Shown: piece by piece, positions 1 to 7,307 of the stretch
How positions within the stretch are numbered: position 1 is the first letter of the stretch
Layout of the letters: each line of letters opens with the position of its first letter
DNA from: an uncultured Bacilli bacterium
GTDB lineage: Bacteria > Bacillota_I > Bacilli_A > RF39 > UBA660
Length of the DNA: 13,882 nt
Reading direction: 5' to 3'
NCBI GenBank assembly: GCA_947630095.1
Contig: CANRGI010000016.1
Location: 1-13,882, forward strand
Made by a program: the position numbers and the translations under genes
The notes under the pieces: model-generated
Databases searched by the model: none
What the model saw: the letters and a program-made list of their open reading frames with translations, nothing else
Told to the model about the DNA's origin: nothing

Positions 1-1
1 A

Positions 2-3000
2 AAAGGCGAGCGTTTCTTATTAGACTGGGGTAGCAAGTCAGGTAGAAAACGCGCTCGTTACAACATGGCATACATAATATTAGCCCAACGTGCTTTAGAC
101 GAATTTGATACCTATGAAAGTGCTTTCCTTTATAATTTAGTAGCAAATCTAAGAACAACAGACGAAGAAAAAATAACTTCTTATGAAAATGCCATAAAAG
201 AGCAAACTTATAATTTTGATGCTTGGTATGAATTAGTTAGTCTTTATCTAAAAGACGAAACAAAAACTGAAGAAGATTATTTAGACTTAGCAAGACGTAT
301 TACAGTATCGTTTTTTGAATTTCCATTAGCAATGAGTGATTTAATAAGTTTATTTGAAGATAAATTTGTAATTAATCAAATAGCCTTTAAAAATTTATTA
401 GATACTACATTAAATAAACAAAAAACAGTAAGTGATAGTGATTATTTCCAAGCAAGTGCAATTAGAGATATAGCAACTAGTTTACTAGGTAATGAAATAA
501 CAGACGAAATAGCAACATTTTCATTTGATGGCACTGATGCTGGAGTATTAAAACTTGCTGGTAAATCTAAACAAAATAAAGTTCCATTTGAATATTCCCT
601 AAATTATGAATATGATGGAGAGAAAAAAGAAATAAGTGAAAATACTACTTGGACACAACTAACAGGTGGAGAAACAGAAGTAGATTTAAAAAGTAAAATA
701 GGTGAAATGAGTGCAGAAAATGACATAGTCGTTCATATAATAGGTACAACTTTAGATGTAGACCATTTATTCTTTATAGATTTAGAAGAAGGTCGTCACC
801 CTACTAAAGTAAATGAAAACGAACTTGAAAGACGCGTAGCCGGAATAGACGAAAACATAGCCGAATGGGTATCTTTAGAAACAGAAGAAGATATGTACAA
901 TTTCTTCACTTTAACTTCTTATGAAAGTTTACCTTGGAAAAAATTTAAAGACGAATTACCTAAAATCAAAGACGAAGGTGGAGACATAATAGTAGTAAGA
1001 AATGGTTATACATCTAACTATTTACCTAGTGACCCAGTATTTACTTTCTTTGAAGAAAAAGCATATAGTGACGAATTTTCCTATGTTCCAGTTGATAGAC
1101 AAACAGTAACAACTTCTTCTAGTAGTGTTGAAGGTAATGAAGCACTTTTAGTAGATAGAAGTAAAGAGTCTTTTTGGACAAGCGCTAAAGGGGACGAAAC
1201 ACCTTATGTAATAATTGAATTAAATTCTGCAATTAGATTATCTAAAATAGAATATCTCCCACGTCAAGATGGACAAACAATGGGTAATATTTTAAAAGCA
1301 AAAATAGAAACTAGTGTAGACGGAGAACACTGGAGTACTATTGCTAGTGAAGTATCTTGGAAACGTGACGGAAACATAAAAACATTTAAACTTGATACTC
1401 CAGTAAGAGCAAAATATATTAAAGTAACTTCTTTAGAATCATTTTATAATTATACAGCCGTTGCTATGTTTAATATATATGAAAACAAAATAATTAATAC
1501 TATAAATGTAGACGAATTACATATAAGTTATGTAAAAGAAGGTTATACTTATAATGGTAAAGAAATAATCCCGCCTATTCAAGTTAAAGATGGAGATAAA
1601 GAATTATTAATAAATGATAACTATACTTTATCTTTTGAAAACAATATAAATGCCGGTACTGCTAAATTCACATTAACAGGTCACGGGTTATATGAAGGTT
1701 CAATTACTAAAGAATTTATTATAAACAAGGCAGAATATCCTGAATTTCATAGTAACACTTCTTTAAATGTAGACGTTAATAAAAAGAAGTTATCTGATAT
1801 ACCTTTACCAGAACATTGGACTTGGAAAAATGGAGAAACTCCTTTAGTAAGTGGAGAAACTATAAAGGCATTAGCCGTTTATGACGATACACAAAATTAT
1901 ATTAATACTGAAAAAGAAATAACTATTTATAAAGAAAAAGGTAACCACCCAGTTATAACATTTGAAGGTGACATCACTGAATATACTTTTGAACTAAGTG
2001 ACTGCAAAGATAAAAGCATAGAAGACTTTAAAAAGTTAATAAAAATAACTGATACAGAAGACGGAGTAATAGATTTAAATTCTCCTAATGTAATAATTAC
2101 TTCTGATGTTAATTGGTTAGAAGTAGGTACTTATCATATAAATATTAAAGTAACAGATACTGACAACTTAGAAACTACAAGTAGTTTACAAATAGTTATT
2201 ATAGACTCATATAGTGACGCTATTGAATTAAATAGTGAAGACTATGAAATAATAATTGATAATGAAGAATTATATTATAATGGTAATGAACAAAATATTA
2301 ATGTTAAAGTAAGAAAAAAATCTAAATTAAAAGCAATATCTATATTAAATATAAATTTACACGAATTAACTTTAGGTTCAGATTATGATATTGAATTTAG
2401 TGAATTAACTAAAGCAGGAAAGCATACTGTAGTAGTAAAAGGTAAGAATATTTATAGTGGAGAATTAATAGGAACATATACTATTAAAAAGGCAAAAAAA
2501 CCAACTAATATGGTATCACCTCTAATCAAAGTATCAAATGATACCACATCTCTTGAACAAATACACTTAGATACTAATTGGCAATGGGTAGACGAGGGTA
2601 TAAGCCTTAATGAAGGAGAAAATAAAGTAAAAATAGTTTTCTTAGGAGACGAAAACCACGAAAGATATGAAACAGATATACTTATTTTTAGAGAGAAAAT
2701 AACTGAAACACCAAAAGAAGAACCAACTGAAGTACCTAAGGAAGATGTGCCTGAAGTAACTTCTCCTCAAATAGAAGCACCAAAAAACCCAAGCACTCAA
2801 AGTAATCCACAAAATTCACTAGAAACAAAAGAAAAAATAGAAACAACTGAAGAAAACCAAATAGAAGATACTGAAGAAGTAACAGTAGTTAAAGAAGAAA
2901 CTAAAAAAGAAACTAACGAACCAAAAGAAGAACCTAAAACTGAACAAAATAAACCTGAAGAAAATATAATATCTTCTTCTAAAGATAAAAATAGTTTTCC

Positions 3001-3073
3001 ATTTATAGTAATACCTATCGTACTTATACCTTTAGTACTTATTGGTTTTGTAGTTAAAAAGAGCAATTTCTAA
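2..3073 (+). CDS. Large modular cell-surface protein, C-terminal part (discoidin and Ig/MBG-like repeats, TM anchor); 5' end outside window
   Basis: The frame is open to the window edge: 21 codons precede the first ATG at 65, so this ATG is probably internal. Numbering from it: residues 1-140 are helical and TPR-like (a typical helix around 35-62). Residues 150-335 are a mixed region. A discoidin (F5/8 type C) carbohydrate-binding domain spans about 340-475. An MBG/YDG-like beta repeat (484-556, 'YTYNGKEI') plus a W-x-W beta module (570-625) follows, then an Ig/cadherin-like domain (628-714), then a second MBG-like repeat plus W-x-W module (725-877). A Glu/Pro/Thr-rich linker (878-975) leads to one hydrophobic segment (977-996) and the basic tail KKSNF. 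There is no LPXTG motif, so membrane anchoring is expected. The catalytic domain, if any, lies upstream; a protease or transglutaminase-like head would fit this architecture but is unseen. The role is probably binding of host or environmental glycans. Confidence 0.8.
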   Translation, partial: KGERFLLDWGSKSGRKRARYNMAYIILAQRALDEFDTYESAFLYNLVANLRTTDEEKITSYENAIKEQTYNFDAWYELVSLYLKDETKTEEDYLDLARRITVSFFEFPLAMSDLISLFEDKFVINQIAFKNLLDTTLNKQKTVSDSDYFQASAIRDIATSLLGNEITDEIATFSFDGTDAGVLKLAGKSKQNKVPFEYSLNYEYDGEKKEISENTTWTQLTGGETEVDLKSKIGEMSAENDIVVHIIGTTLDVDHLFFIDLEEGRHPTKVNENELERRVAGIDENIAEWVSLETEEDMYNFFTLTSYESLPWKKFKDELPKIKDEGGDIIVVRNGYTSNYLPSDPVFTFFEEKAYSDEFSYVPVDRQTVTTSSSSVEGNEALLVDRSKESFWTSAKGDETPYVIIELNSAIRLSKIEYLPRQDGQTMGNILKAKIETSVDGEHWSTIASEVSWKRDGNIKTFKLDTPVRAKYIKVTSLESFYNYTAVAMFNIYENKIINTINVDELHISYVKEGYTYNGKEIIPPIQVKDGDKELLINDNYTLSFENNINAGTAKFTLTGHGLYEGSITKEFIINKAEYPEFHSNTSLNVDVNKKKLSDIPLPEHWTWKNGETPLVSGETIKALAVYDDTQNYINTEKEITIYKEKGNHPVITFEGDITEYTFELSDCKDKSIEDFKKLIKITDTEDGVIDLNSPNVIITSDVNWLEVGTYHINIKVTDTDNLETTSSLQIVIIDSYSDAIELNSEDYEIIIDNEELYYNGNEQNINVKVRKKSKLKAISILNINLHELTLGSDYDIEFSELTKAGKHTVVVKGKNIYSGELIGTYTIKKAKKPTNMVSPLIKVSNDTTSLEQIHLDTNWQWVDEGISLNEGENKVKIVFLGDENHERYETDILIFREKITETPKEEPTEVPKEDVPEVTSPQIEAPKNPSTQSNPQNSLETKEKIETTEENQIEDTEEVTVVKEETKKETNEPKEEPKTEQNKPEENIISSSKDKNSFPFIVIPIVLIPLVLIGFVVKKSNF

Positions 3074-3084
3074 AAGTTGCTCTT
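3059..3084. terminator. Bidirectional intrinsic terminator containing both stop codons
   Basis: The arms AAGAGCAATTT (3059-3069) and AAGTTGCTCTT (3074-3084) form 11 pairs, one of them G-U, around the loop CTAA. T-rich tails follow on both strands (ATTTCTTTT on +, TTTTTAACT on -). The + gene's TAA (3071-3073) and the - gene's TAG (3072-3070) overlap in the loop. Confidence 0.8.
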
Positions 3085-4392
3085 ATTTCTTTTACTTAAA
3101 ATATATGCTTTATTATCATTATTTATTGGATCTACTAAAGAAATTTCGTCATAGTTATAAGCAAAAATTTGAAATAAAGCACTACTTACAGTTTCGTCAA
3201 ACACAGTTTTTAAACTTCTAGCCCCAGTATTTTTCTCCATTGCTTTATTAGCAATATACTTAATAAAATCTTCACTAAAATTATATTTAACACCTAACAT
3301 ATCAAATAACTTACTATAAGTATTTATAGGACTATAATTAGACTGTTTTAATATTTTAATTATATCTTCTTTTTTCAATGTATTCATAGGAATACTCTTA
3401 GATAATCTTCCCATTAATTCTCTCATAATACCATAATTTATAAAGTCTTCTGTCTTTACTTCTCCGTAATTATTATCATTTCTTATTCCATTAAAAGCCC
3501 CTAAAAACATTATAGTTAATTTAGATGTATCAAATTTAATATTATCAAAATAAAAAGTATGCCCATCTAATAACTTAAGTAATGACCTCTGTACACCACT
3601 TCTTGATACATGACTTTGATTATTATCCCTTTCAGCAAGTTTATCAAATTCGTCAATAACCAATATCCCTCTTTCAGCATATTCTATATTTTTATTAGCA
3701 TTTATATATAAATCTTCTAACATATCACTTACTTTTCTACCTACATAACCAGTTTCAGATAAAGTAGTCGCGTCTTCTATTACCATAGGCACCCTAAATA
3801 ATTTAGATATTATCTTTATTATCTCAGTTTTCCCACTTCCACTAGAACCATACACTAAAATATTTTCTTTTAATTTATTTATTAAATCATTATCCATATT
3901 AGAATTAACTATAATATTATTTTTATATAAAGTACTAAGTATCTCTTTTATCTGTTCATCTTGAGATATTATAGTCTTTTTTATCTCTTTATACATTTTA
4001 TCTATATCTAATTTATTTTTACTTTCTATATATTCTATTAACTTTTTATCCTTTATTAAAATTAATTTATTGTCTATATTTTTATAATATCTACTAGTAT
4101 TCTTTATCTTATTATTTCTTATCTCTTGATAGTTAGCATAATTATTATTGTTTTTAATTACATCATTTAATTCTTCAGATAGAAAAGTGTATTCACTATT
4201 AACATTACTATTAAAAATACTAGCATTAATTCCCATATTCTCTCCTGAAATGACATTACATACATAATTATGATTAGAATTAATAAAAACTATCCCACAT
4301 ACATAATCTATAAACTCATATATTTCATATTTTATTTCTTCATAAGTAACATATTTTCTTTTAAAAAGATATCCTAATTTTAACTCTGCCAT
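3070..4392 (-). CDS. ClpX-like AAA+ ATPase lacking the zinc-binding domain and IGF loop
   Basis: The protein has 440 aa. The AAA+ core is clear: Walker A GSSGSGKT (182-189), a ClpX-type pore loop GYVG (215-218), Walker B ILVIDEFDK (D247/E248), 'SGVQRSLLKLLDG' (265-277), sensor-1 region TIMFLGAF, arginine-finger motif MGRL (R329) and sensor-2 TGAR (R392). The order and motifs match ClpX. However, there is no Cys4 zinc domain. The loop between LLDG and DTSK is only about ten residues, so the RKH loop is absent. The segment between AFNG and EDFINYG is short and has no IGF tripeptide, so docking to ClpP is unlikely. Residues 1-170 are an unrecognised N-terminal domain. The role is probably a ClpP-independent unfoldase or remodeller. 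The start at 4392 is supported by AGGGG 8 nt upstream and by an extended -10 promoter. A diverged clpX paralogue annotated as ClpX is the likely database call. Confidence 0.8.
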   Translation of the reverse strand: MAELKLGYLFKRKYVTYEEIKYEIYEFIDYVCGIVFINSNHNYVCNVISGENMGINASIFNSNVNSEYTFLSEELNDVIKNNNNYANYQEIRNNKIKNTSRYYKNIDNKLILIKDKKLIEYIESKNKLDIDKMYKEIKKTIISQDEQIKEILSTLYKNNIIVNSNMDNDLINKLKENILVYGSSGSGKTEIIKIISKLFRVPMVIEDATTLSETGYVGRKVSDMLEDLYINANKNIEYAERGILVIDEFDKLAERDNNQSHVSRSGVQRSLLKLLDGHTFYFDNIKFDTSKLTIMFLGAFNGIRNDNNYGEVKTEDFINYGIMRELMGRLSKSIPMNTLKKEDIIKILKQSNYSPINTYSKLFDMLGVKYNFSEDFIKYIANKAMEKNTGARSLKTVFDETVSSALFQIFAYNYDEISLVDPINNDNKAYILSKRNKSNF

Positions 4393-4409
4393 TATTATTC
4401 CCCTAGAAA

Positions 4410-4418
4410 ATTATAACA
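4410..4418 (-). promoter_or_regulatory. Extended -10 promoter for the ClpX-like gene
   Basis: On the minus strand the sequence reads TGTTATAAT, a perfect extended -10 (TGN-TATAAT). Seventeen bases separate it from the ATG at 4392, so the predicted transcript begins at about 4403 with a leader of roughly 11 nt. No good -35 hexamer is seen, as expected for an extended -10 promoter. Confidence 0.6.
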
Positions 4419-4425
4419 TATAAAA

Positions 4426-4455
4426 TTGTAAAAATATATAAATCTATGTTAAAAT
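4426..4455 (+). promoter_or_regulatory. Promoter for the 79-aa gene (TTGTAA, 18 nt, TAAAAT with TGT extension)
   Basis: A -35-like TTGTAA (4426-4431) is followed after 18 nt by TAAAAT (4450-4455), preceded by TGT to give TGTTAAAAT. Nineteen bases lie between it and the ATG at 4475. The strong AGGAGGT Shine-Dalgarno (4461-4467) would sit almost at the mRNA 5' end. It is divergent from the promoter at 4410-4418 within the same 82-nt gap. Confidence 0.55.
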
Positions 4456-4474
4456 ATAAAAGGAGGTAAAATTT

Positions 4475-4714
4475 ATGGATTTATGGATAAAAACACAAAA
4501 AGAAAATAAATTATTAAAAGTAAACTACATAGAAATATCAAAAACAACTATTTATAGTATTAATTCTCTTTATAATGAAAGCGTAGAACTAGGTACTTAT
4601 TCTAATGAAGAAAGAACAAAAGAAGTGTTAAATGAAATAGAAAACTTAATAAAACTAACTTATACTAATAATATTGTAAGCACTATACCTATATACCATA
4701 TGCCAAAAGAATAA
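4475..4714 (+). CDS. Small conserved hypothetical protein (79 aa)
   Basis: This is a soluble 79-residue protein with no signal peptide or membrane segment. It starts with 'LWIKTQKENKLLKV', has the middle motif LGTYSNEERTKEVLNEI (39-55) and ends in 'YHMPKE'. That pattern (N-terminal W-I-x-T/S-Q, 'LGxYxxxERxxEVLxEI', C-terminal YxMP) resembles a small protein often met in low-GC Bacillota and their phages, with no function known to me. A strong AGGAGGT sits 7 nt before the ATG, and the gene has its own promoter. It is followed after 43 nt by the promoter of the muramidase gene, without a visible terminator between them, so some read-through is possible. Confidence 0.75.
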   Translation: MDLWIKTQKENKLLKVNYIEISKTTIYSINSLYNESVELGTYSNEERTKEVLNEIENLIKLTYTNNIVSTIPIYHMPKE

Positions 4715-4722
4715 AAATAAAC

Positions 4723-4751
4723 TTTTTTAATTAATAAAACAATGTTATAAT
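4723..4751 (+). promoter_or_regulatory. Promoter for the muramidase operon (extended -10)
   Basis: TTTTTT (4723-4728) lies 17 nt before TATAAT (4746-4751), which is preceded by TGT (TGTTATAAT, 4743-4751). The last -10 base is only 6, 9 or 15 nt from the candidate starts GTG 4758, ATG 4761 and ATG 4767. Matching the 15-19 nt spacing of the other promoters here favours ATG 4767. Confidence 0.6.
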
Positions 4752-4766
4752 AATTATGTGATGTAT

Positions 4767-5948
4767 ATGAAGAAAGTTTTAATTTTATTTTGTTGTCTTT
4801 TATTAATAGGCTGTAGTAAGAAAGAAGAAGTAATAGAAGATACTAAAGAGATAAATTTATCTACTAAATTATCTGAAACAGAAGTATATAGTGATTTAGT
4901 AGTTAATGATATTATTAATATAGAAAATGAGGAAATAGAACTATTAAATGGTAATGAAGTAGTAGATACAACTAAATTAGGAAAAAATAAAGTAAAAGTA
5001 AGATACAAATATAATGGTAAATCTTATGAATATATAAGTCTTTTAGAAGTAAAAGATACAACTCCACCATTAGTTTTTAGTGGCACTAATAAATATGTTA
5101 ATGTTGGTTATTCGGGTAATCTTTGTGATTTACTAACTTACGGAGATAACTATTCAGGAGAAATATCTTGTCAAATAGATGGCACTTATGATTTAAATAC
5201 AGTAGGTAAATATAATCTAGTTTATAGTTTATCTGACGAAAATGACAATGTAGAAAATGTAGATGTAACTCTAAATGTAACTGAACCTTCTACTGAAACT
5301 CAAACTCCATCTACTAAAAAAACTTACTTTAAAGACATTTATTCTAAACATAAAAAAGATAATACAGAAATAGGACTTGACATTTCAGAGTGGCAAGGAG
5401 ATGTAGACTATGAAAAAGTAAAAGCAGAAGGTGTTTCATTTGTAATGTTAAGAATAGGTTTTGAAGGTAGTAAAACTAGAGAGTTAAAAATAGATGCTGA
5501 ATTTAAAGAAAATATTAAAAAAGCACAAGAGGCAGGACTTAAAGTAGGAGTTTATCTCTATACAATCGCGGACTCAAAGGAAAAAGCAATAAAACACGCT
5601 GACTGGGTAATAGACACTCTTGACGGGGCTAAGTTAGATTTACCTATAGCATTTGACTGGGAAAACTGGGGTAGTTGGAATTCCTATAAATTAAGTTTCT
5701 ATGAAATAAATCAAATTGCAAATACATTTATAAAAAGAGTAGAAGAAAAAGGTTATAAAGGTATGCTTTATAGTAGTAAATTCTATTTAGAAACAATATG
5801 GACTAATAAAATAAATGCTCCAGTTTGGCTTGCTCATTATACTGACGAAACTAGTTACAAAGGAGACTATAACATCTGGCAATTATGTAATAATGGTAAA
5901 ATAAATGGAATTTATGGAGATGTAGATATAAATATAATGTATAATTAA
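4767..5948 (+). CDS. Lipid-anchored GH25 muramidase (lysozyme) with Ig-like N-terminal domain
   Basis: It cleaves the MurNAc-GlcNAc bond of peptidoglycan on the outer face of the membrane. Upstream in-frame GTG 4758 and ATG 4761 are possible starts; ATG 4767 gives the cleanest signal peptide and the usual promoter spacing. Numbering from 4758: signal peptide with lipobox L-I-G-C (C19), an Ig/DUF5011-like beta domain (about 42-175, containing VKDTTPP), a short Thr/Pro linker, then GH25 from 203 to 396. The GH25 acidic residues are visible: DISEWQG (D208), AFDWENW (D300, E302) and GDVDIN near the C-terminus (D390). It heads a tightly spaced four-gene run. The domain is complete, so activity is expected. 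It could remodel the cell's own wall (growth, sporulation, spore outgrowth) rather than attack rivals, since it is membrane-tethered. Confidence 0.9.
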   Translation: MKKVLILFCCLLLIGCSKKEEVIEDTKEINLSTKLSETEVYSDLVVNDIINIENEEIELLNGNEVVDTTKLGKNKVKVRYKYNGKSYEYISLLEVKDTTPPLVFSGTNKYVNVGYSGNLCDLLTYGDNYSGEISCQIDGTYDLNTVGKYNLVYSLSDENDNVENVDVTLNVTEPSTETQTPSTKKTYFKDIYSKHKKDNTEIGLDISEWQGDVDYEKVKAEGVSFVMLRIGFEGSKTRELKIDAEFKENIKKAQEAGLKVGVYLYTIADSKEKAIKHADWVIDTLDGAKLDLPIAFDWENWGSWNSYKLSFYEINQIANTFIKRVEEKGYKGMLYSSKFYLETIWTNKINAPVWLAHYTDETSYKGDYNIWQLCNNGKINGIYGDVDINIMYN

Positions 5949-5957
5949 GGAGTTTTT

Positions 5958-6272
5958 ATGAAAAATAAAGTTGTAATGTCATTAATAGTTATATTACTAG
6001 TTTTAAGTTTAACAGGTTGTAAAGATAAAGAAAGTGTATATGAAGATTATAATGATAGAATAAATAATAATATAGAATTAATTAAAGTGCCTTCAAGCAA
6101 AGAAGACATTGAAGTAGGTACTATCTTAACTTCAGATATGATAGATATAAAAGAAATAGATAAATCCAAATTAACTGAGAATACTATAACTAATATAGTT
6201 GATTTACTTGGTAAAACAACTACAAAAAATATTAAAAAAAATGATATATTTTCTATAAATGATATAGAATAA
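5958..6272 (+). CDS. Small SAF-domain lipoprotein (104 aa)
   Basis: Residues 1-21 form a lipoprotein signal peptide with lipobox L-T-G-C (C21). Residues 42-104 read as a SAF-like domain: 'VPSSKEDIEVGTILTSDMI', then 'DLLGKTTTKNIKKNDIF' and a terminal D-I-E. This is the pattern of CpaB/RcpC-type and SAF antifreeze-like domains (V-P-x-A-K-x-D-I-x-x-G-T-x-I-T-x-D-M and V-G-K-x-x-x-x-x-I-x-x-G). Here it stands alone on a lipid anchor. No pilus genes are nearby. It has AAGGAG upstream and a 9-nt gap after the muramidase gene, so co-expression is likely. SAF domains in cell-envelope proteins may bind polysaccharide or peptidoglycan, but for this protein that is inference. Confidence 0.75.
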   Translation: MKNKVVMSLIVILLVLSLTGCKDKESVYEDYNDRINNNIELIKVPSSKEDIEVGTILTSDMIDIKEIDKSKLTENTITNIVDLLGKTTTKNIKKNDIFSINDIE

Positions 6273-6281
6273 GGAGTAGTA

Positions 6282-6779
6282 ATGAAAACAAAACATATTT
6301 TAATAGGAACAATTATTATAATTTCTATTTTATTAGCATTTATATTCTTTTACCCAACTAAAGATAATATTAAAAGAGATAAAAGTAAACCTATGAGTGA
6401 AAATGATTTTGAAACAATAATGTTAAATAATGATTTCATAGTATCAGATAAAACAGAAAACTATAAAAACTATGACTATGTTAAAAAAGCATATTTAGCA
6501 ACTAACCCTGATAACGACTTTACAGTAGAATACTTTATGTTTACAACTGCCAAAATGGCCCATACTTTCTTTGAATTAAATAAATCAAATATAAACCCTA
6601 ATAAAGAGGAAGTTTCTTCATTTGAAAACTTTAACAATGAAAAAACTAGTAAATTTGTTAATGAAGAAAATGGTGCTTATCAAATATTATCTAGGATAGA
6701 AGATACAGTAGTAGTTATTAATTCTACACAAAAATATAAAAGTAAAGTAGACGATATATTAAATAAAATAAAATATTAA
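6282..6779 (+). CDS. Membrane-anchored protein of unknown function (165 aa)
   Basis: One N-terminal hydrophobic segment (about residues 6-24) has a positive N-flank (MKTKH) and no lipobox Cys, so it is probably an uncleaved signal anchor. The remaining 140 residues should lie outside the cell. They contain 'MSENDFETIMLNNDF' (38-52), 'FTVEYFMFTTAKMAHTFFEL', a 'YQILSRIEDTVVVINS' beta-rich segment and a helical C-terminus ending in KIKY. The layout resembles hypothetical exported proteins of gut Bacillota. I do not recognise a named domain. The gene lies 9 nt after the SAF lipoprotein with AAGGAG ahead of its ATG, so it probably shares the muramidase transcript. Confidence 0.7.
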   Translation: MKTKHILIGTIIIISILLAFIFFYPTKDNIKRDKSKPMSENDFETIMLNNDFIVSDKTENYKNYDYVKKAYLATNPDNDFTVEYFMFTTAKMAHTFFELNKSNINPNKEEVSSFENFNNEKTSKFVNEENGAYQILSRIEDTVVVINSTQKYKSKVDDILNKIKY

Positions 6780-6791
6780 TAGGAGGTTTTT

Positions 6792-7298
6792 ATGAAAGAA
6801 ATAATAGTAATCAATGGAACAGGAGCGTGTGGTAAAGACTCATTTGTTAAATATGTAGAAAACTATGCAAGTGTTTATAATTTTGATTCAGTTCACAAAA
6901 TTAAATTATTAGCAGAGTTAATTGGTTGGAATGGAGTATCTAAAACAGAGAAAGATAGAAAGTTTTTAAGTGATTTAAAACAACTTACAAAAGATTATAA
7001 TGATATGCCTTATAACGAAATAAAAAAAGGAATAAAAGTATTTTATGAAAATGATTTTGAAATAATGTTTATTCACATACGTGAACCAGAAGAAATAGAT
7101 AGAATAGTTAAAGAATTTCATTCGAAAACTCTTTTAATAAAGAGAAAAGGACAATCTAATATATTATCAAACTCTTCAGACGCTAATGTAGATAATTACA
7201 ATTATGATTATTTAATTGAAAACAAAACATTAGAAGAATTAGAAATAGATGCAAAGAAATTTGTAGAAAATTTAAAAGGTAATACTAAGACTCTTTAG
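6792..7298 (+). CDS. P-loop kinase-like protein (dNMP/adenylate-kinase-like)
   Basis: This is a cytoplasmic protein of 168 aa. It has a Walker A loop GTGACGKDS (9-17), 'GWNGVSKTEKDRKFLSDLKQL' split across the LID-proximal region (45-65), 'IHIREPEEIDRI' (94-105) and 'DANVDNYNYDYLIEN' (130-144). The P-loop form G-x-x-x-x-G-K-D-S/T and the I-R-E-P motif recur in small phage and bacterial nucleoside-monophosphate-kinase-like proteins, so phosphotransfer to a nucleotide is the best guess; the substrate is unknown. An AGGAGG precedes the ATG and the gap to the previous gene is 12 nt, so it is the last gene of the run. Its final codons and TAG stop are built into the terminator shared with gerAB. 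Functionally it is an odd partner for three exported proteins. Confidence 0.75.
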   Translation: MKEIIVINGTGACGKDSFVKYVENYASVYNFDSVHKIKLLAELIGWNGVSKTEKDRKFLSDLKQLTKDYNDMPYNEIKKGIKVFYENDFEIMFIHIREPEEIDRIVKEFHSKTLLIKRKGQSNILSNSSDANVDNYNYDYLIENKTLEELEIDAKKFVENLKGNTKTL

Positions 7299-7307
7299 TT
7301 ACCTTTT
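7274..7307. terminator. Bidirectional intrinsic terminator between the kinase-like gene and gerAB
   Basis: AAAAGGTAA (7274-7282) pairs with TTACCTTTT (7299-7307). An inner CTAA (7285-7288)/TTAG (7295-7298) helix closes a 6-nt loop, leaving a 2-nt TA bulge. T-rich tails follow on both strands. The stop codons TAG (7296-7298, +) and TAA (7301-7299, -) abut and both lie in the hairpin. Confidence 0.75.

Noticed and set aside
1..64. Higher-GC start of the window as a sign of transfer or a chimeric join
   Set aside because: The stretch is in frame with the following gene and encodes Arg/Gly/Trp-rich sequence, which alone raises GC; too short to argue for foreign DNA.
2797..3066. Minus-strand frame opposite the Glu/Thr/Pro-rich linker of the surface protein
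   Set aside because: It is the antisense shadow of a low-complexity GAA/ACT-rich region; the translation is Ser/Val/Phe-biased, and no start signals support it.
4754..5008. Minus-strand frame opposite the muramidase N-terminus
   Set aside because: It is antisense to a clear lipoprotein gene, with biased composition and no ribosome-binding site or promoter.
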